A DNA stretch of 64,000 nt from Ceratopteris richardii (taxonomy: Eukaryota > Streptophyta > Polypodiopsida > Polypodiales > Pteridaceae). This document shows positions 34,086 through 45,700 of the stretch, piece after piece. The first letter of the stretch is position 1. The number at the start of each line of letters is the position of its first letter. The notes beneath the pieces were generated by a model that did no database searches, had not been told where the DNA came from, and was given only the letters and a program-made list of their open reading frames with translations. The position numbers were made by a program, and so were the translations under genes. The stretch spans positions 102,894,431 to 102,958,430 of the forward strand of contig CM035430.1 of assembly GCA_020310875.1 (NCBI GenBank), read 5' to 3'.

Positions 34086-34315
34086 TGTTGGAGTTTGAGG
34101 TCTATGGAAGCATGTGAACATCACAAGGAAGAAGAAGAAGCTTGGAGCACAACACACAATACTGAATGTATTATCACTAGAATGTACAAAGATTAGTAGC
34201 CCATTAGGGTAATAGGCATATATACAAGCCGAGGAAAAAAACCTCCCAAAGAGGGAAAAAAGTGCCCCGAAAATCCTAGAGTGTTCACACACATCACTAC
34301 ATAAATATATCAACA
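34086..34315 (-). repeat. 5' LTR of copia I, outer end approximate
   Basis: The inner end (TGTTGGAG on plus) is set by the primer site. The outer end at CAACA (34315) is the most likely one but has no partner for comparison. Confidence 0.5.
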
Positions 34316-34429
34316 AGGATAAATATTATCATTGCACCGAATCGATGGTAGATTGACTCTATCATCTGATTGTTTCCATTTATCATGAAGATTGAAGGAA
34401 CTGAACGTGGGGAGTACTGGAAGTTTTCA

Positions 34430-35300
34430 AGAGCTCTTCGTATTGCGGTCTGTGTGCTATCATTCTTTTCGGAGCCTTTTTACTTCCACCTCAACTTCTA
34501 ACTTCCTTTTATTTTCTTCTTCTAGTCTCTTCCTTACTGCTGCTTCTTCTTGCTGTCTCCATGCTTCTTCTTCTTTGACTGCTTTCTAGTCCTCTTCTTG
34601 TTGTCTGGTTCTTCTATGGAGTCTTTGGATCTCCTTCTTAGGTTTTTGGAAGATCCACTCTGCCCAATTTACATGTGTCTTCACAGATTCCTTCACCAAT
34701 GAGTATAGCTGTTGGGATAGTTCGTAGTGTTTTGCTTATATGTTGATTATCATTGACATAAATAATAACTCGAGCTTCAATGGGTTGTCATTAGGGAGTT
34801 GTGAGAATTTATATTCTCCTAAACAGGGTTTGCCCAAGACCTTGGTAATCTCTATTGCATCGATGGTCTCTATCACTATTGTAATTCCTTTCTCAGCAAC
34901 ATGTAGCCGCTCTGCAATCACTTCTAGGGATATATGAAATGGTTACCCCTATCCAATTCAAAGGTAGACATTTTGGGTATTGATGTTGCTATCCTTTGTC
35001 TGTCTGGCTATCTCCAATGCAATATCCTTCGATAGTGGATGTGGTTGGATACTTCTCCAATCAATAAGGGAACTTTTCAGTAGGCCCAGACACTTGAACC
35101 AATCGACTTGTTGTTGAGAGAGACAATCTCAGATATTCAATAAGTGGGCATCATAAAAGTTGACCGCCACCGCTGCTCTACTCTGTTTGTTACAGGGTGC
35201 ACTAGAATATGCATTCACTGAGTGCTCTGTTTGCTCATTTGCCAAATACATTGGTTTAGGGAAAGTCAGTAGCCTTTTATTGCCTGCCTTCCTGAGTTGA
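34430..35300 (-). pseudogene. Gypsy remnant J, 3' extra reading frame
   Basis: One frame, broken by about six stops, reads through most of this stretch: VNFYDAHLLNI, DWFKCLGLLKSSLIDW, FHISLEVIAERLHVAEKGI and finally a coiled coil with many Glu, Lys, Arg and Gln (WRQQEEAAVRKRLEEENKR). It lies just downstream of an integrase C-terminus, the place of the extra ORFs of elements A, F and H. The SLEVIAERLHVAEKGI block resembles TLASFAEAFCLPMEGL in H. Function unknown. Confidence 0.55.
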
Positions 35301-35559
35301 GAGCGTCAGGTATGCATCATGATTTCCATAGATAGTATCTTTACTCCATTGGTTCTACGCTTATCATGCACCTTAGGATGAAGATCATCATAATCAGAGA
35401 ATCAAATGTGAATCAACCAACCATCACCATCATTGATTACTTTTACGATTTCATGTCAGATAGTTACTCTTCCATTTTTGCACGTCGAAGGAGATCCATA
35501 TTTAAATATTTCTACTTTAATTTTATGTTTTTTATATTTTTCTCTCTTTTGTATTCCTT

Positions 35560-35910
35560 TTTTTTATAATAGATTACTTGTCAGAGGACTGGTAGGGCTG
35601 CAACTTTGACTCATTGATAACCATAGGTAAGAGTTTTTTGGACAATGTGGTGAGTTGAAAAGAAGCGGGTCCGCATAATTCATAAATTCGGAATGGACCT
35701 GTCCACCATAACTTTAGTTTACCCATTTTTCTCTTCATCTTGGAATGAAAATATAGTACTAAATCACCGGGTCAAAAAATTCTTGTCCATAAATTCCACT
35801 CATGCCATTTCTTTTGTCGACTCTGCACCTCCTGAAGTAATAAGAAACTGGCATACCTATGTTCTCCCAACTATCGTAGCTTATCCATCCTGTGAGCAAA
35901 AGAGTCTTCC
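35560..35910 (-). pseudogene. Gypsy remnant J, integrase C-terminus
   Basis: One minus-strand frame gives PGDLVLYFHSKMKRKMGKL, then KLWWTGPFRIYELCGPASF, a classic gypsy integrase C-terminal (GPY/F-type) module, ending KLQPY. The part before it (QEVQSRQKKWHEWN) is in the same region. The catalytic core is absent; copia G begins upstream of it. Confidence 0.75.
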
Positions 35911-35949
35911 AGAAGTAAACATTTCTACACTGCAATCTGAAAACTAGGT

Positions 35950-37031
35950 ACTATTGGAACATCAAGCTTACACTATGCTTGAGTTGGATTTGATCTACAT
36001 CAAGAGCTATGGCCTAGATTACATCAAAGGAATATCCGTTGGAGAGTTCTTTTACTTATGCTCATTTATTGTATTTTTTTAAAAAAGATTCTTCATGGAT
36101 CTTTTACCATTGTAAAAGCCTTGAGCTTTACAGATGTAAAATTACAAAGATAGATCCCAAATTCCACAAAATTGTGGTGTTTGAGTTTCATTCAATCAAA
36201 CAATCAATCACCTAAAAGTAGATCAAACTAGATCTTCACTTTTCCTAGAATGTAGGAAAGCGAATTGATTCCCTCCAACAACTCTTACCACCTTTATTTT
36301 GAATTCAAAATCCACTTTTAGAATTCATGGAGCACTTCTAGAGTCTATAAGAAGATTTAAAAACACTTGTACGTAACATGGAAGAAATATACATACACTT
36401 GTGACCATCATTGTCTTGCTCCTTCATTTTTTTCACATCATCTTCTTTGCCAACAGTAAGCTTGCAGAGGCTATTGCTTTCTCTATAGAGGTGCAAATTG
36501 GATGTGACATAGCTCATTGTAAAGATATTAGCATCTAATTTATGCACCTAAATTTTCATAGCATTTAGTTTACTAGATTGGGAGAAATCTAAGGTTTTCT
36601 ATCTTGAGTTGATTCCTGAAAAGTAGGAGGTACCACTGTTGAGTGTCTGGTCCATTCCAAAAGCCTATTTTGCTTATTTCTTGTACTCTTGTGCATTCTA
36701 TATACTCAACTCTATGTCTATCATTCCCATAAAAGGATTTTTTCTAATTTTAATCAGGTTGGTTTCTATGAGTATTTGAAGTTCATTGTCTCTTCCAAAG
36801 ATAGTAAGTTTTTTGAGCTAGTTGATGCACAAACCTATCTATTTTGTATCGACTCTTTCTCTTTGATGCTCCAAAGTTTATAGTGCATTTTATTGCACTT
36901 ATTGCATGTCTATAAGGTCTATTTGGGTCTCCATAAGCTCAAGGGATGTTCTTGTGCCAGTTGGCAGGACCAAACTTTGTCACTTCGCAACTCACTTTTC
37001 TACCTCCTACAAGCTTCTCCAAGTTCTTTTA
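35950..37031 (+). repeat. Probable 5' LTR of copia G, ends uncertain
   Basis: No gene is seen in about 1.1 kb preceding the primer site. A possible start, TATTGGAACATC near 35952, resembles the usual TGTTGGAACA. The 3' LTR is outside the window, so the boundary is a guess. Confidence 0.35.
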
Positions 37032-37032
37032 G

Positions 37033-37043
37033 TGGTATCAAAG
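37033..37043 (+). other. Primer-binding site of copia G, one base changed
   Basis: TGGTATCAAAG differs from TGGTATCAGAG by one base. The gag ATG is at 37051. Confidence 0.7.
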
Positions 37044-37050
37044 ATAGACC

Positions 37051-37458
37051 AAGATGGGTGACAACTTTCTCTCAATGAACAAGAAGCTTGATGGACACAA
37101 CTACATGGCTTGATCGACACAACTACACGGCTTGGAAAATCAGAATGGAGGCCTATTTGCAAGGTAGAAATCTTTATGGAATTGCAGCCGGTGATGAAGC
37201 TATGCCTATTCCAAGATCCAAAGGAGGGCCTACACATGAGGAGACAAATAAGATCACACTTTGGTGCACAAGGGATGCTCAATCAAGGTCATACATACTA
37301 AACTCTATCTCTGACTTTCTATTACCACATATTAGAGGATGCAAGACATCTCAAGAGACTTTGTGTGCCCTCAAGACTTTCTTTTCTACTAGTACAGAAG
37401 CAAGAAAGATTCATCTTTGGAATGAGTTCAAACCATCATAGAGTTTGTTACCAATTTC
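37051..37458 (+). pseudogene. Copia G gag, first part
   Basis: Close relative of copia D Gag: TAWKIRMEAYLQGRNLYG, WCTRDAQSRSYILNSISDF, LPHIRGCKTSQE. A 22-bp tandem duplication (37087-37108 and 37109-37130) shifts the frame after 19 codons, and a stop occurs near 37440. Element F interrupts it at 37464; gag resumes at 54076 for 17 bp, is interrupted by H, and resumes again near 61214. Confidence 0.85.
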
Positions 37459-37463
37459 AAGGA
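37459..37463 (+). other. Target-site duplication of element F (left)
   Basis: AAGGA, repeated at 54071-54075. Confidence 0.95.
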
Positions 37464-38041
37464 TGTTGACAGGATGCGGGAAGAAGCAAGTATGGACACA
37501 TATGCAGATCTAGCACTGAGGCTACCCTTCATTTTTTCCAAATACCCCAACATCATTCTAGAGTGATTCTCATCACTACAAACCCTTGTAAATATCTTTT
37601 CACCTTTTTGTAGCTCCATTTTGTACAAGCCGAGGAGTCCTCGAGCTTGGGGAGCCTTAGATGTAGTTGCCTGCCAATTTTCATAATTTTTAGATCTTGT
37701 TTGGGCCCTCAAATAAGCCCCGGAACCTAATTTTTAACTAGGCCGGACACTAGGTCTGAACAGGGTCAAAGCTAGTCAAGAACTATAAATAGAGCTAGAG
37801 AGCTCATTTTTGGGTAGCTTCTTGTAGTTTGAGCGTGTATGAGAACTTTCTTGCAATAGAAGTGATTCCATTGTCTTACTCTCTTTGTTCTTACCGTGTG
37901 TGCGCGTGTGTGTGTATGTGTGTGCATGCTTGTGTGCTTCTCACTCACGCACTTGTGCTTCCACTTGCTCGTGGTCTTCATACCATCCTCATGTCTTCCC
38001 GGATTGACATTAAAGGAGGTGCTACTCATCACTGAGCTACA
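37464..38041 (+). repeat. 5' LTR of element F, 578 bp
   Basis: TGTTGACAGG to GAGCTACA, identical by direct comparison with 53493-54070. Contains TATAAATA at 37785-37792 followed by GAGCTAGAGAGCTC and a GT-rich run near 37900. The TATA block is conserved in the LTR of element E. Short reading frames inside the LTR are incidental. Confidence 0.97.
37785..37807 (+). promoter_or_regulatory. Probable LTR core promoter of element F
   Basis: TATAAATA followed by an AGCTAGAGAGCTC block. The diverged LTR of E keeps TATAAAAA and the same block (minus strand, near 8100-8118), so it is conserved between relatives. Transcription start is expected about 30 bp downstream. Confidence 0.6.
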
Positions 38042-38049
38042 CCAAATTT

Positions 38050-38067
38050 TGGCGCCGTTGCCGGGGA
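38050..38067 (+). other. Primer-binding site of element F
   Basis: TGGCGCCGTTGCCGGGGA, eight bases after the LTR. It is a well-known plant gypsy primer site, matched to tRNA-Asp in Athila/Calypso-type elements. Confidence 0.85.
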
Positions 38068-38504
38068 TCGAGCTTTGAGGACGAGCGTGTGATGGTAAGA
38101 CGTAGAGAGGACGCGTTGGAATGGTAAGTAGTAGGTAAATTTCTGATTTTTCTCCATCTCCATCTTCATCTTCACCTCCTTCTCCATCTCCACCTCCACC
38201 TCCTTCCCCACTACATATCCCCTCTCCCCTTTCTTTCCCTCATTTGTTGTGTGCGAGTTTGAGAGAGAGCGATTGTGTGTGTTTGCATTTGTGTGTTTTT
38301 TGCATGTTTCTTGCAGGTACCAGCTCCATCATCATCTCCAGCAAACTCAGCAGGTACAGAAACTGCCTACACAGTCCCCGAGGCGTTGAGCTCGAGCTGT
38401 CGCGACACTCCGAAAAGCTCGACCTCTCACGATTCTGAGTGCACCACGGCATTGCGCAGGCCTAGAGCTCCTAGAAACCATAGATAGAACAGGAAAATTC
38501 GCCA
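38068..38504 (+). other. Element F leader, first part
   Basis: No gene seen. A pyrimidine-rich CTCCAT/CACCTCC run lies at about 38145-38235. Confidence 0.6.
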
Positions 38505-39055
38505 TATCTCGAGCTATCGAGACACCCCGCGAGGTATCGCGACACCCCGTGAGCTATCGCGACACCCCAAGGTATCGCGACACCCCGTGAGCTATCGCGA
38601 CACCCCAAGGTATCGCGACACTCCGAGCTATCGCGACACCCCAAAGTATCGCGACACTCCGAGGTATCGCGACACCCCAAAGTATCGCGACACTCCGAGG
38701 TATCGCGACACCCCAAAGTATCGCGACACTCCGAGCTATCGCGACACCCCAAGGTATCGCGACACTCCGAGCTATCGCGACACCTCAAGGTATCGCGACA
38801 CTCCGAGCTATCGCGACACCCCAAGGTATCGCGACACTCCGAGCTATCGCGACACCCCAAGGTATCGCGACACTCCGAGCTATCGCGACACCCCAAGGTA
38901 TCACGATACTCCGAGCTATCGCGACACCCCAAGGTATCGCGACACTCCGAGCTATCGCGACACCTCAAGGTATCGCGACACTCCGAGCTATCGCGACACC
39001 TCAAGGTATCGCGACACTCCGAGCTATCGCGACACCCCGACCTGACCTATCGCGA
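38505..39055 (+). repeat. Tandem array in element F leader
   Basis: About thirty units of 18 bp alternating as two types, TATCGCGACACCCCAAGG and TATCGCGACACTCCGAGC, giving a 36-bp higher-order unit. Every unit has the palindrome TCGCGA with few exceptions. Because 18 is a multiple of three, long frames are open on both strands (Arg/Asp/Tyr/Pro/Thr-rich one way, Cys/Arg/Asp/Ser-rich the other); I regard both as by-products. The related element C has repeats in the same place with the same GGTATCG core. Confidence 0.95.
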
Positions 39056-39769
39056 TACACGGCCATTAACGCATGAAAATTGAGAGATAATTTTTTGAGT
39101 GGTTGAAGGGTAGTGAGCTTGGTGTTTGACATATTGGTAAAACTTAGAACCGTGGTAGGGGGCAAAAAGCATAGAAACCCGAGATAGGTGGGACTAAGTG
39201 ATTCTCAGAGACAGGGGGTACAGTGGGCTACCCAAGGGGGTTAAAAATTATTGAAGCAGGTCTTTCAAATACTTGTGGCAATAAAGCTATACTAACTGGT
39301 GAGTTTTTGCAGGAACTTTGTGGGCACTCAAGGCAATCAAAGCAAGCTAGCAAGGGTGAGTACCGGGCCTGGGAGAAGGCTTCCTGGGTTTGCATAGCTG
39401 TCGGGTCAACCAGCGGATTGAGGTTGGAAGATCTCATAACCCCCCTTTGTCAATTCCTAGCCTAGGCTAAGTACGACTTAGGTGTGGTAATTAACTAGGG
39501 CAACGTTAGGCACGAAGTAAGTCCAAGAGAATTAATCAACCAAGTGCAAGAAAATAAATAGGTCTTAAGTGCGAAAACACTAAGGGACAAAAAGGTAAAC
39601 GGGAATCGATCACTCATCAAGTGCGGAAATTCATTTAAGTACTCCTGACGACGCAATTTCAGACAAGACCATAAACATACTATTCAACTAAAAAGAACAA
39701 AGTAATTGGGGCAAAATCAACCTGCAACGAGAGTGTGCTTGGGTTCCAGGGGGTGAATAAATCAGGCAT
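39056..39769 (+). other. Element F leader, last part
   Basis: No gene recognised. An 80-codon frame at 39223-39465 has no support. The gag-pol ATG follows at 39770. Confidence 0.6.
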
Positions 39770-42700
39770 ATGAACCTTAGATCAGGCAGACACTTAGGCC
39801 GAGACAGACAAAGCCTCAGATCTTCTGAAGCTAGTGTCAATCACACTGCCAGGTCTTGGGCCCAGCAGTTGAGTGATTACCCATACACTGCCAGATCAGA
39901 AACAAGTGATTCTGAGATGTCCTATCACATGGAGAGATCAGTAGGTAGTTCAGGGTTGGCATATCTAGAAAAGCCAGAGGGGCCTTATAAGACTCAGTTG
40001 GAATATATCAGGACGAATCGTCTAGGTGCTCGCATCTACGAAGACGGACTAAGAAGATCAGTGGTCCAGATTAAGAACCCCGACCAACCCCATGGAATAG
40101 ACCACCCGGTAGTCAAGTTTGAGAATGGAGCATACCTAGATAAAGAGGGGACTATATATGTAGTCACCACTCTTCCCGATAGAACTGATGAGTTTGGAAA
40201 TGTGATTGCGGAGGCCGACATAGGAGATATAGAGCAAGGGAACTTAGAGAGAGAGCCAAGAACTCCCCGCGGTAAGTCCGTCTTGACCAGAATCATGACT
40301 CCTGAGTGGATTCCACAAGATAATAAAAGCATAGATTTGCTTTTAAATCGGGAAACCGATGAGGCTTTTTGGAGATATAGAACTTCTCAACCTCAGGAGG
40401 GGAACACCCTCACAATTTACGAGTTTAAAGACCCTGATAGTCCAGGCCAAGTAACCTACCTAGACACTGCATCAGAGAGAATCTTTGTGGTCACTGAGCA
40501 GGGCAGACATGCCTACACTTGGAAGGGTGAATTTGTTTTTCCCCAACCAAGGTCTAATGTATCCTTTGGTCATCAAGGAACCGGGACCTCCCTCGCTCAT
40601 GGCGCTCAAAGAGATAGAGGTAGAGACAAACCTGAGGTAAGTTTTGCCAACTCCCTGGGAAGAGAAAGAACGGGAACCGAAAGGAATAGAGTAGAAACTG
40701 AGAGACATAGAACCCCATGGAATCACCGGGACATTGATGATTTTCCTTTGCCAAGGCCGAGAGAACACACTAGGACCCTACGACCAACCCAACTTGTGAA
40801 GTCCATGAAGAATTATTTCGATGGCACGGGAGACCCTTATGACCATGTGGCCGAATTTCGACAAGTGTTGAAAGCTGAACAAGTGGAGGACCTATTCACA
40901 CAATATAATGCTTTCGGTCTAACCCTTAGGAACACTGCCCTCACTTGGTTCCAACCACTGAATGAGAGGCACTTCAGAAACATAGACCAACTCTTAGAGG
41001 CATTTATTGTCGAGTTTTCTAAGAGTGGAATCAGGCATAACACCTCCTCACTAATTCATAGCTTCAAACAAACACCTCAAGAGACGGTCAGACTAGCTGG
41101 AAGAAGATTTAGACAGTACCTGGAGAGATGCCCTATGCCAGAGTTACCCACACCAGCCAAACAAGTGGCCTTGTTCCTAGATGGATTGTTGAGCACTAAG
41201 CTCAGGTCATATGTGTACCTGAAGGACCCTAGAACGATAGAGGAGTGCGTGCGCATGTGCATAGACATTGAGGACAATCTAGGTGAAGAGTTAGAACTAT
41301 CAAAAATATATAAGTATTCTGATAGCTCTAGTAAACAGACATCAGGTCAATCCACATCCATCGAGGAACTTGCAGAGAAGGTAGCCCAAAAACTAGGTGT
41401 CTCTAGTAAGCAAATTCCGAGATTTGCCCCAGTTAAGCGGTGTTACAATTGTGGCGGCGAACATATGGCAAGTGTATGCCCCATTATGGCCCAACCTCAG
41501 GCGAACCTTAGTGGCCAGTACTGCACCATAGAGCGCAGGTACACCAATCACTCGGCACAGGACTGTCCATATAACAAACAAACTGTTAGGCAAAATTATC
41601 CTCAGCCATACCCACAACAGGGGAGATACCAGACTCAGTACCCATCGCCACAATTCAACAGACCGCAACAAACTTATCAGCCACCTTATCAAGGGCAGCA
41701 GAGACCTCAACCAGTCCTAGTGCAACAACCCCCTACTCCAACCAATGTGATCCCAGTGAAGTATGCCTCTACTGAAGAAAATCCGAATAGAGCCATAGTC
41801 CCAGTCACCCCATTGCTATCAGACAGTGACCCCAGTGACCATAGTTTTGACTCCGCACATATTGATAGCCCACAGGCTTACTACATGCAGTCACCCGAGC
41901 ATAACGAGTCATACTACTATGAGGACCCAAGTGAAAATAGCGGGGAACCGGAGTATTCTAATGTCATGTACACAAACCCCAACTCCAGACCTCAACCTAG
42001 GCAGGTACGACCCCCATTTCCTAGAGGGCCATGTTTCAAATGTCAGGGAGATCACCTTGTACGTGACTGTCCACTACCTGTCCCTACACTACCTCAGCCA
42101 GTGACCATTCAGGGCTTTTGCCAAGACTGCGGGAAAGAGCATCTCCTACGAGATTGCCCAAAAAACCCCAATAACATGCCTAAGATCACTCCTATCAACG
42201 TTGTGGGATTAGTAGTAGACTCCATAGGAAGCGTGACTTCCACTGCACCTGTGCAGGTGATCACAAGAGCCCAGGCACTTCAACAACACCAAGGTGTTGG
42301 TCCCGAACAGAGCCCTGAAGTGAGTGAGACAGAGAGCATAACCAAAAAGAGGACTAGAGCCTGGAAGGAGAGTCGTGAAAGGATGAAGAGGCAATGGGCA
42401 AAAAAGATAAACGAACTTGAAGAAAGCTTGAGAGAAACCAAGGCAAAACTCACAGAAATCACATCTCAACCACACTCCCACACACTTCCACCATTACCTC
42501 CCCCATCACCCTCCATTCCTCCACCCTCTAATACACCCCACGTAACCCACCCACCACCCCGAGTGGGATCAGTATTAGCTGACCCCACTCCTGAAGGCTT
42601 GGACATGATGTTCAAGGCCTACCAGGCTCGACTTCAAGAAGGGCCAACAGCTGCAAACCTAGACAGGAGTTACCCTAGAGCCGACTTAGAGATTGAACGA

Positions 42701-45700
42701 ATGAAGATGTGCATGAAAATGGTAGAACAAGCTCAAGCTATACTTGAGACTAGCCAAAAGTTCAATCAGACAAACTCTGTCAAGCCAGAGTTGCATTTCC
42801 AAGGCTTACTAGAAAGATTAGAGCAGTTGGTAAACAAATCACAAGTTTCTTTACCTCCACAGGCTCAACCAGTCGTTGAAAGAGGACGCTCACCACAAAT
42901 GGTAGCTTATGTTCCTAATTCTACGGATGCTGGAATACCTCCTTCAATACAACAGTACTCTCCAGAGTTCTTGCGGGAAATACAAGAAGAGAAATGGGCC
43001 AAGGAAAAGGGTGATTCCCCTCCTATTCCTGAGATTGATGACCTTCATGATCAATTTCCCCAAGACATTCCCTCTATCTATGGGGATCAAGCAGAGCAAC
43101 AAGAGGATGAGAGATTAGATTTTGAATCTAATTCTTTACAAGAGTTGCCTCATTTCACAGGCCCATGGGAATCTGAATCTCTCCAGATCAGAGCGCCCAC
43201 GATATTGGTAAGAAATGAAGACTCCGTGATTCCCAGGAATACTGATGTGGTGAAGAACACTAAGGTTCAATGTCACCTCACTGTAGAGGAACTCCTCAAG
43301 GCAAAACCGGAGCTCTGGAATCATGTGAAAGATCAGGGTCCAGAACTTGAATCCAATATACCAAAAGTAGGCTCTAAGCAGAAAGTTCCCGAGATACCTC
43401 TTGACAAGATAGGAGACATGAGCGAAGGTGAAGAAGGTAACACTTATCTTCCGATCACCTATCAAGGTTACACAACCAAAGCAATTGTGGATTCGGGTGC
43501 CGGTGTTGCTATCGCGACCATCTCCCTGTGGAAGCGATGGGGCAAACCCACCTTAAGACCAACGAGAATGAAACTTCAAATGGCAGATGGTCATTTTGAA
43601 AGGCCTCTCGGATTGCTTGAAGGGATAACTCTAACCACTTGTGGTGTAGAGTTTGAACATACGTTTGCCATATGTGACTTTGAGAAGAATAATGTTTACG
43701 AGATGATCCTAGGAAGACCCTTCCTACGACAATTACAAATAGTACAAGATTGGGGAACCAACTCCTTGTACTTACAGCACTTAGGGGTCACCACCAAGGT
43801 CAATCTGAAGGATCACACCTTTAGAGATGTACCACCCCTACAGTGGAATCCTATCCACAAAGCGAAAGAAGACTCTATCTCTGTGCATTCTGGAAGTTCA
43901 CCTGAACCATCCTGGTTGCATGAAGATACTCACTTGTGGATGTGCAAGGTCGCGGAGGAAGAGGAAAAGCGCCGAAAGGCGAGAGAAGAAGGAGCTCCCC
44001 CAGGAGATAGACCAATAAAAGACCCAGCCTATACTCCGATGATATTTCCTGATGAGGAATTTGAGCCTCATGGTTGGGCAGAAATCTTAGCTACCATGGA
44101 CATTGCAGTCAATGAGGAACAATGGACACCCCATTGCGATGAGGAGGGCTACGATATTTCAGTGTTCATGTGTCAGCCCTTGTTGGAAGAGTGTGATTCT
44201 AGTGAGTCCATGGAAGAAGAAGAGAGTGACAATGATCTAGAGTCCATTGTTATGGATACTTACTTCGACTCAGAGGAACACTACTTAGAAGACATAGGAG
44301 GGTTAACCCAAAAAGAAGAAGAACCCCTTGCGAGTATTAAAACGATAAATTCAAAGACAGGAAGTGAAGGAAGTCAAAAGAAAAAGAAAAGGAAAGTAGT
44401 GAGACAAGAAGAGGAAGAATCATTGTTTGAAGTACCAGAGAATTTCAAGAAATATGAAGTGGAAGACCGGAAAATTTTGGTACGAATGCCTAAGAGAGAG
44501 GCCATTATAGGAGAAGCATATGACAATAAAGAAAAGACCAAAAAAATTGTAGTGACCATTGAAGGGAACGAAGAGCAATGTACGTACATAGGAGACGACC
44601 TAAGTGCAGAAGAAGAAGCAGAACTTGTAGCTCTATTAAGGGAATATAGGGATGTGTTTGCATGGCATTATAGAGACTTGAAAGGAGTAGATCCAGAGAT
44701 CTGCTCTCATACGATTCCGATGACCGCTGAAGCTAAGCCCACCAAACAAAAACCCTACACATATAATGACAATTATGCGGCCAAAATAAAGGAGGAAATT
44801 GACAGGCTGATTGAAGCTGGGTTCATCTATGAGATTGAGCACACCGAATGGGTGTCCCCTATTGTAGTGGTGCCCAAGAAGAATGGGAAATTGCGAGTGT
44901 GCATTAACCTTAAAAAAGTTAATGCCGCTACGATCCGAGATAGTTATCCTCTTCCAATCACCGAACATCTTTTGGAGCGTGTTGCAGGCAAGGAAGTTTA
45001 CAGCTTCCTTGATGGATTTTCAGGTTACAACCAAGTAGCCATCGCCCCCGAAGATCAGCACAAAACGGCCTTTGCCACAGAATGGGGAATCTTTGCATTT
45101 CGTGTGATGCCATTTGGGCTCACCAATGCACCTGCAACATTCCAAAGACTCATGTGTCATGTCTTCAAAGAGTTCTTGCGAAAGAGCTTAGAAGTATATG
45201 TGGATGATTTATGCGCTCATTCCCAAGAAAGGAGTTACCACATCCCTGAGCTTAGGCAAATCTTCAACAAGTGTAGAGATTATCGAGTGTGCCTGAATCC
45301 CGAGAAGTGTGTGTTTATGGTACGCCAAGGTAAGATCTTAGGTCACATTGTTTCGAAGAATGGAATATCAACAGACGAAGACAAGGTGAGAGCAATAGCA
45401 GAGTTGGCCAGACCAAGAAATGTGAAAGAGGTACAAGCCTTTATGGGCCATTGTGGATATTATCGTAGATTTATCCACATGTATGCCATCATAGCTAAAC
45501 CTCTTTATGGGCTGTTAACGAATTTTGAATGGAATGAGGAATGCGAGACTTCCTTCCATGAGCTGAAGAGACGTTTGTGCACAGCCCCAATATTGACTAC
45601 TCCGGATTGGAGCAAACCCTTTCATGTCCATGTAGATGCCTCCAATCATGCAATAGGATGTGTGCTAGCACAACCCACAGGTGAAGGAAACCTAGATTTG

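Larger units (their letters stand above)
30461..34315 (-). mobile_element. Ty1/copia element I, 3'-truncated
   Basis: Minus-strand order: short LTR (34315-34086), primer site, gag, protease, integrase, start of reverse transcriptase, then loss of similarity near 30460. Its Gag and integrase differ clearly from copias D and G, so it is another family. No 3' LTR is seen. Confidence 0.8.

Noticed and set aside
37464-38041. Open frames inside the F LTRs (60-94 codons)
   Set aside because: Identical frames occur in both LTRs, on both strands, with low-complexity GT/CA-derived sequence.
38471-39045. Long open frames on both strands of the leader array
   Set aside because: They exist because the unit is a multiple of three and lacks stops; composition is purely repetitive.
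38505-39055. Direct repeats that could suggest a CRISPR array
   Set aside because: Units are contiguous 18-bp repeats with no unique spacers, inside the leader of a plant retrotransposon.
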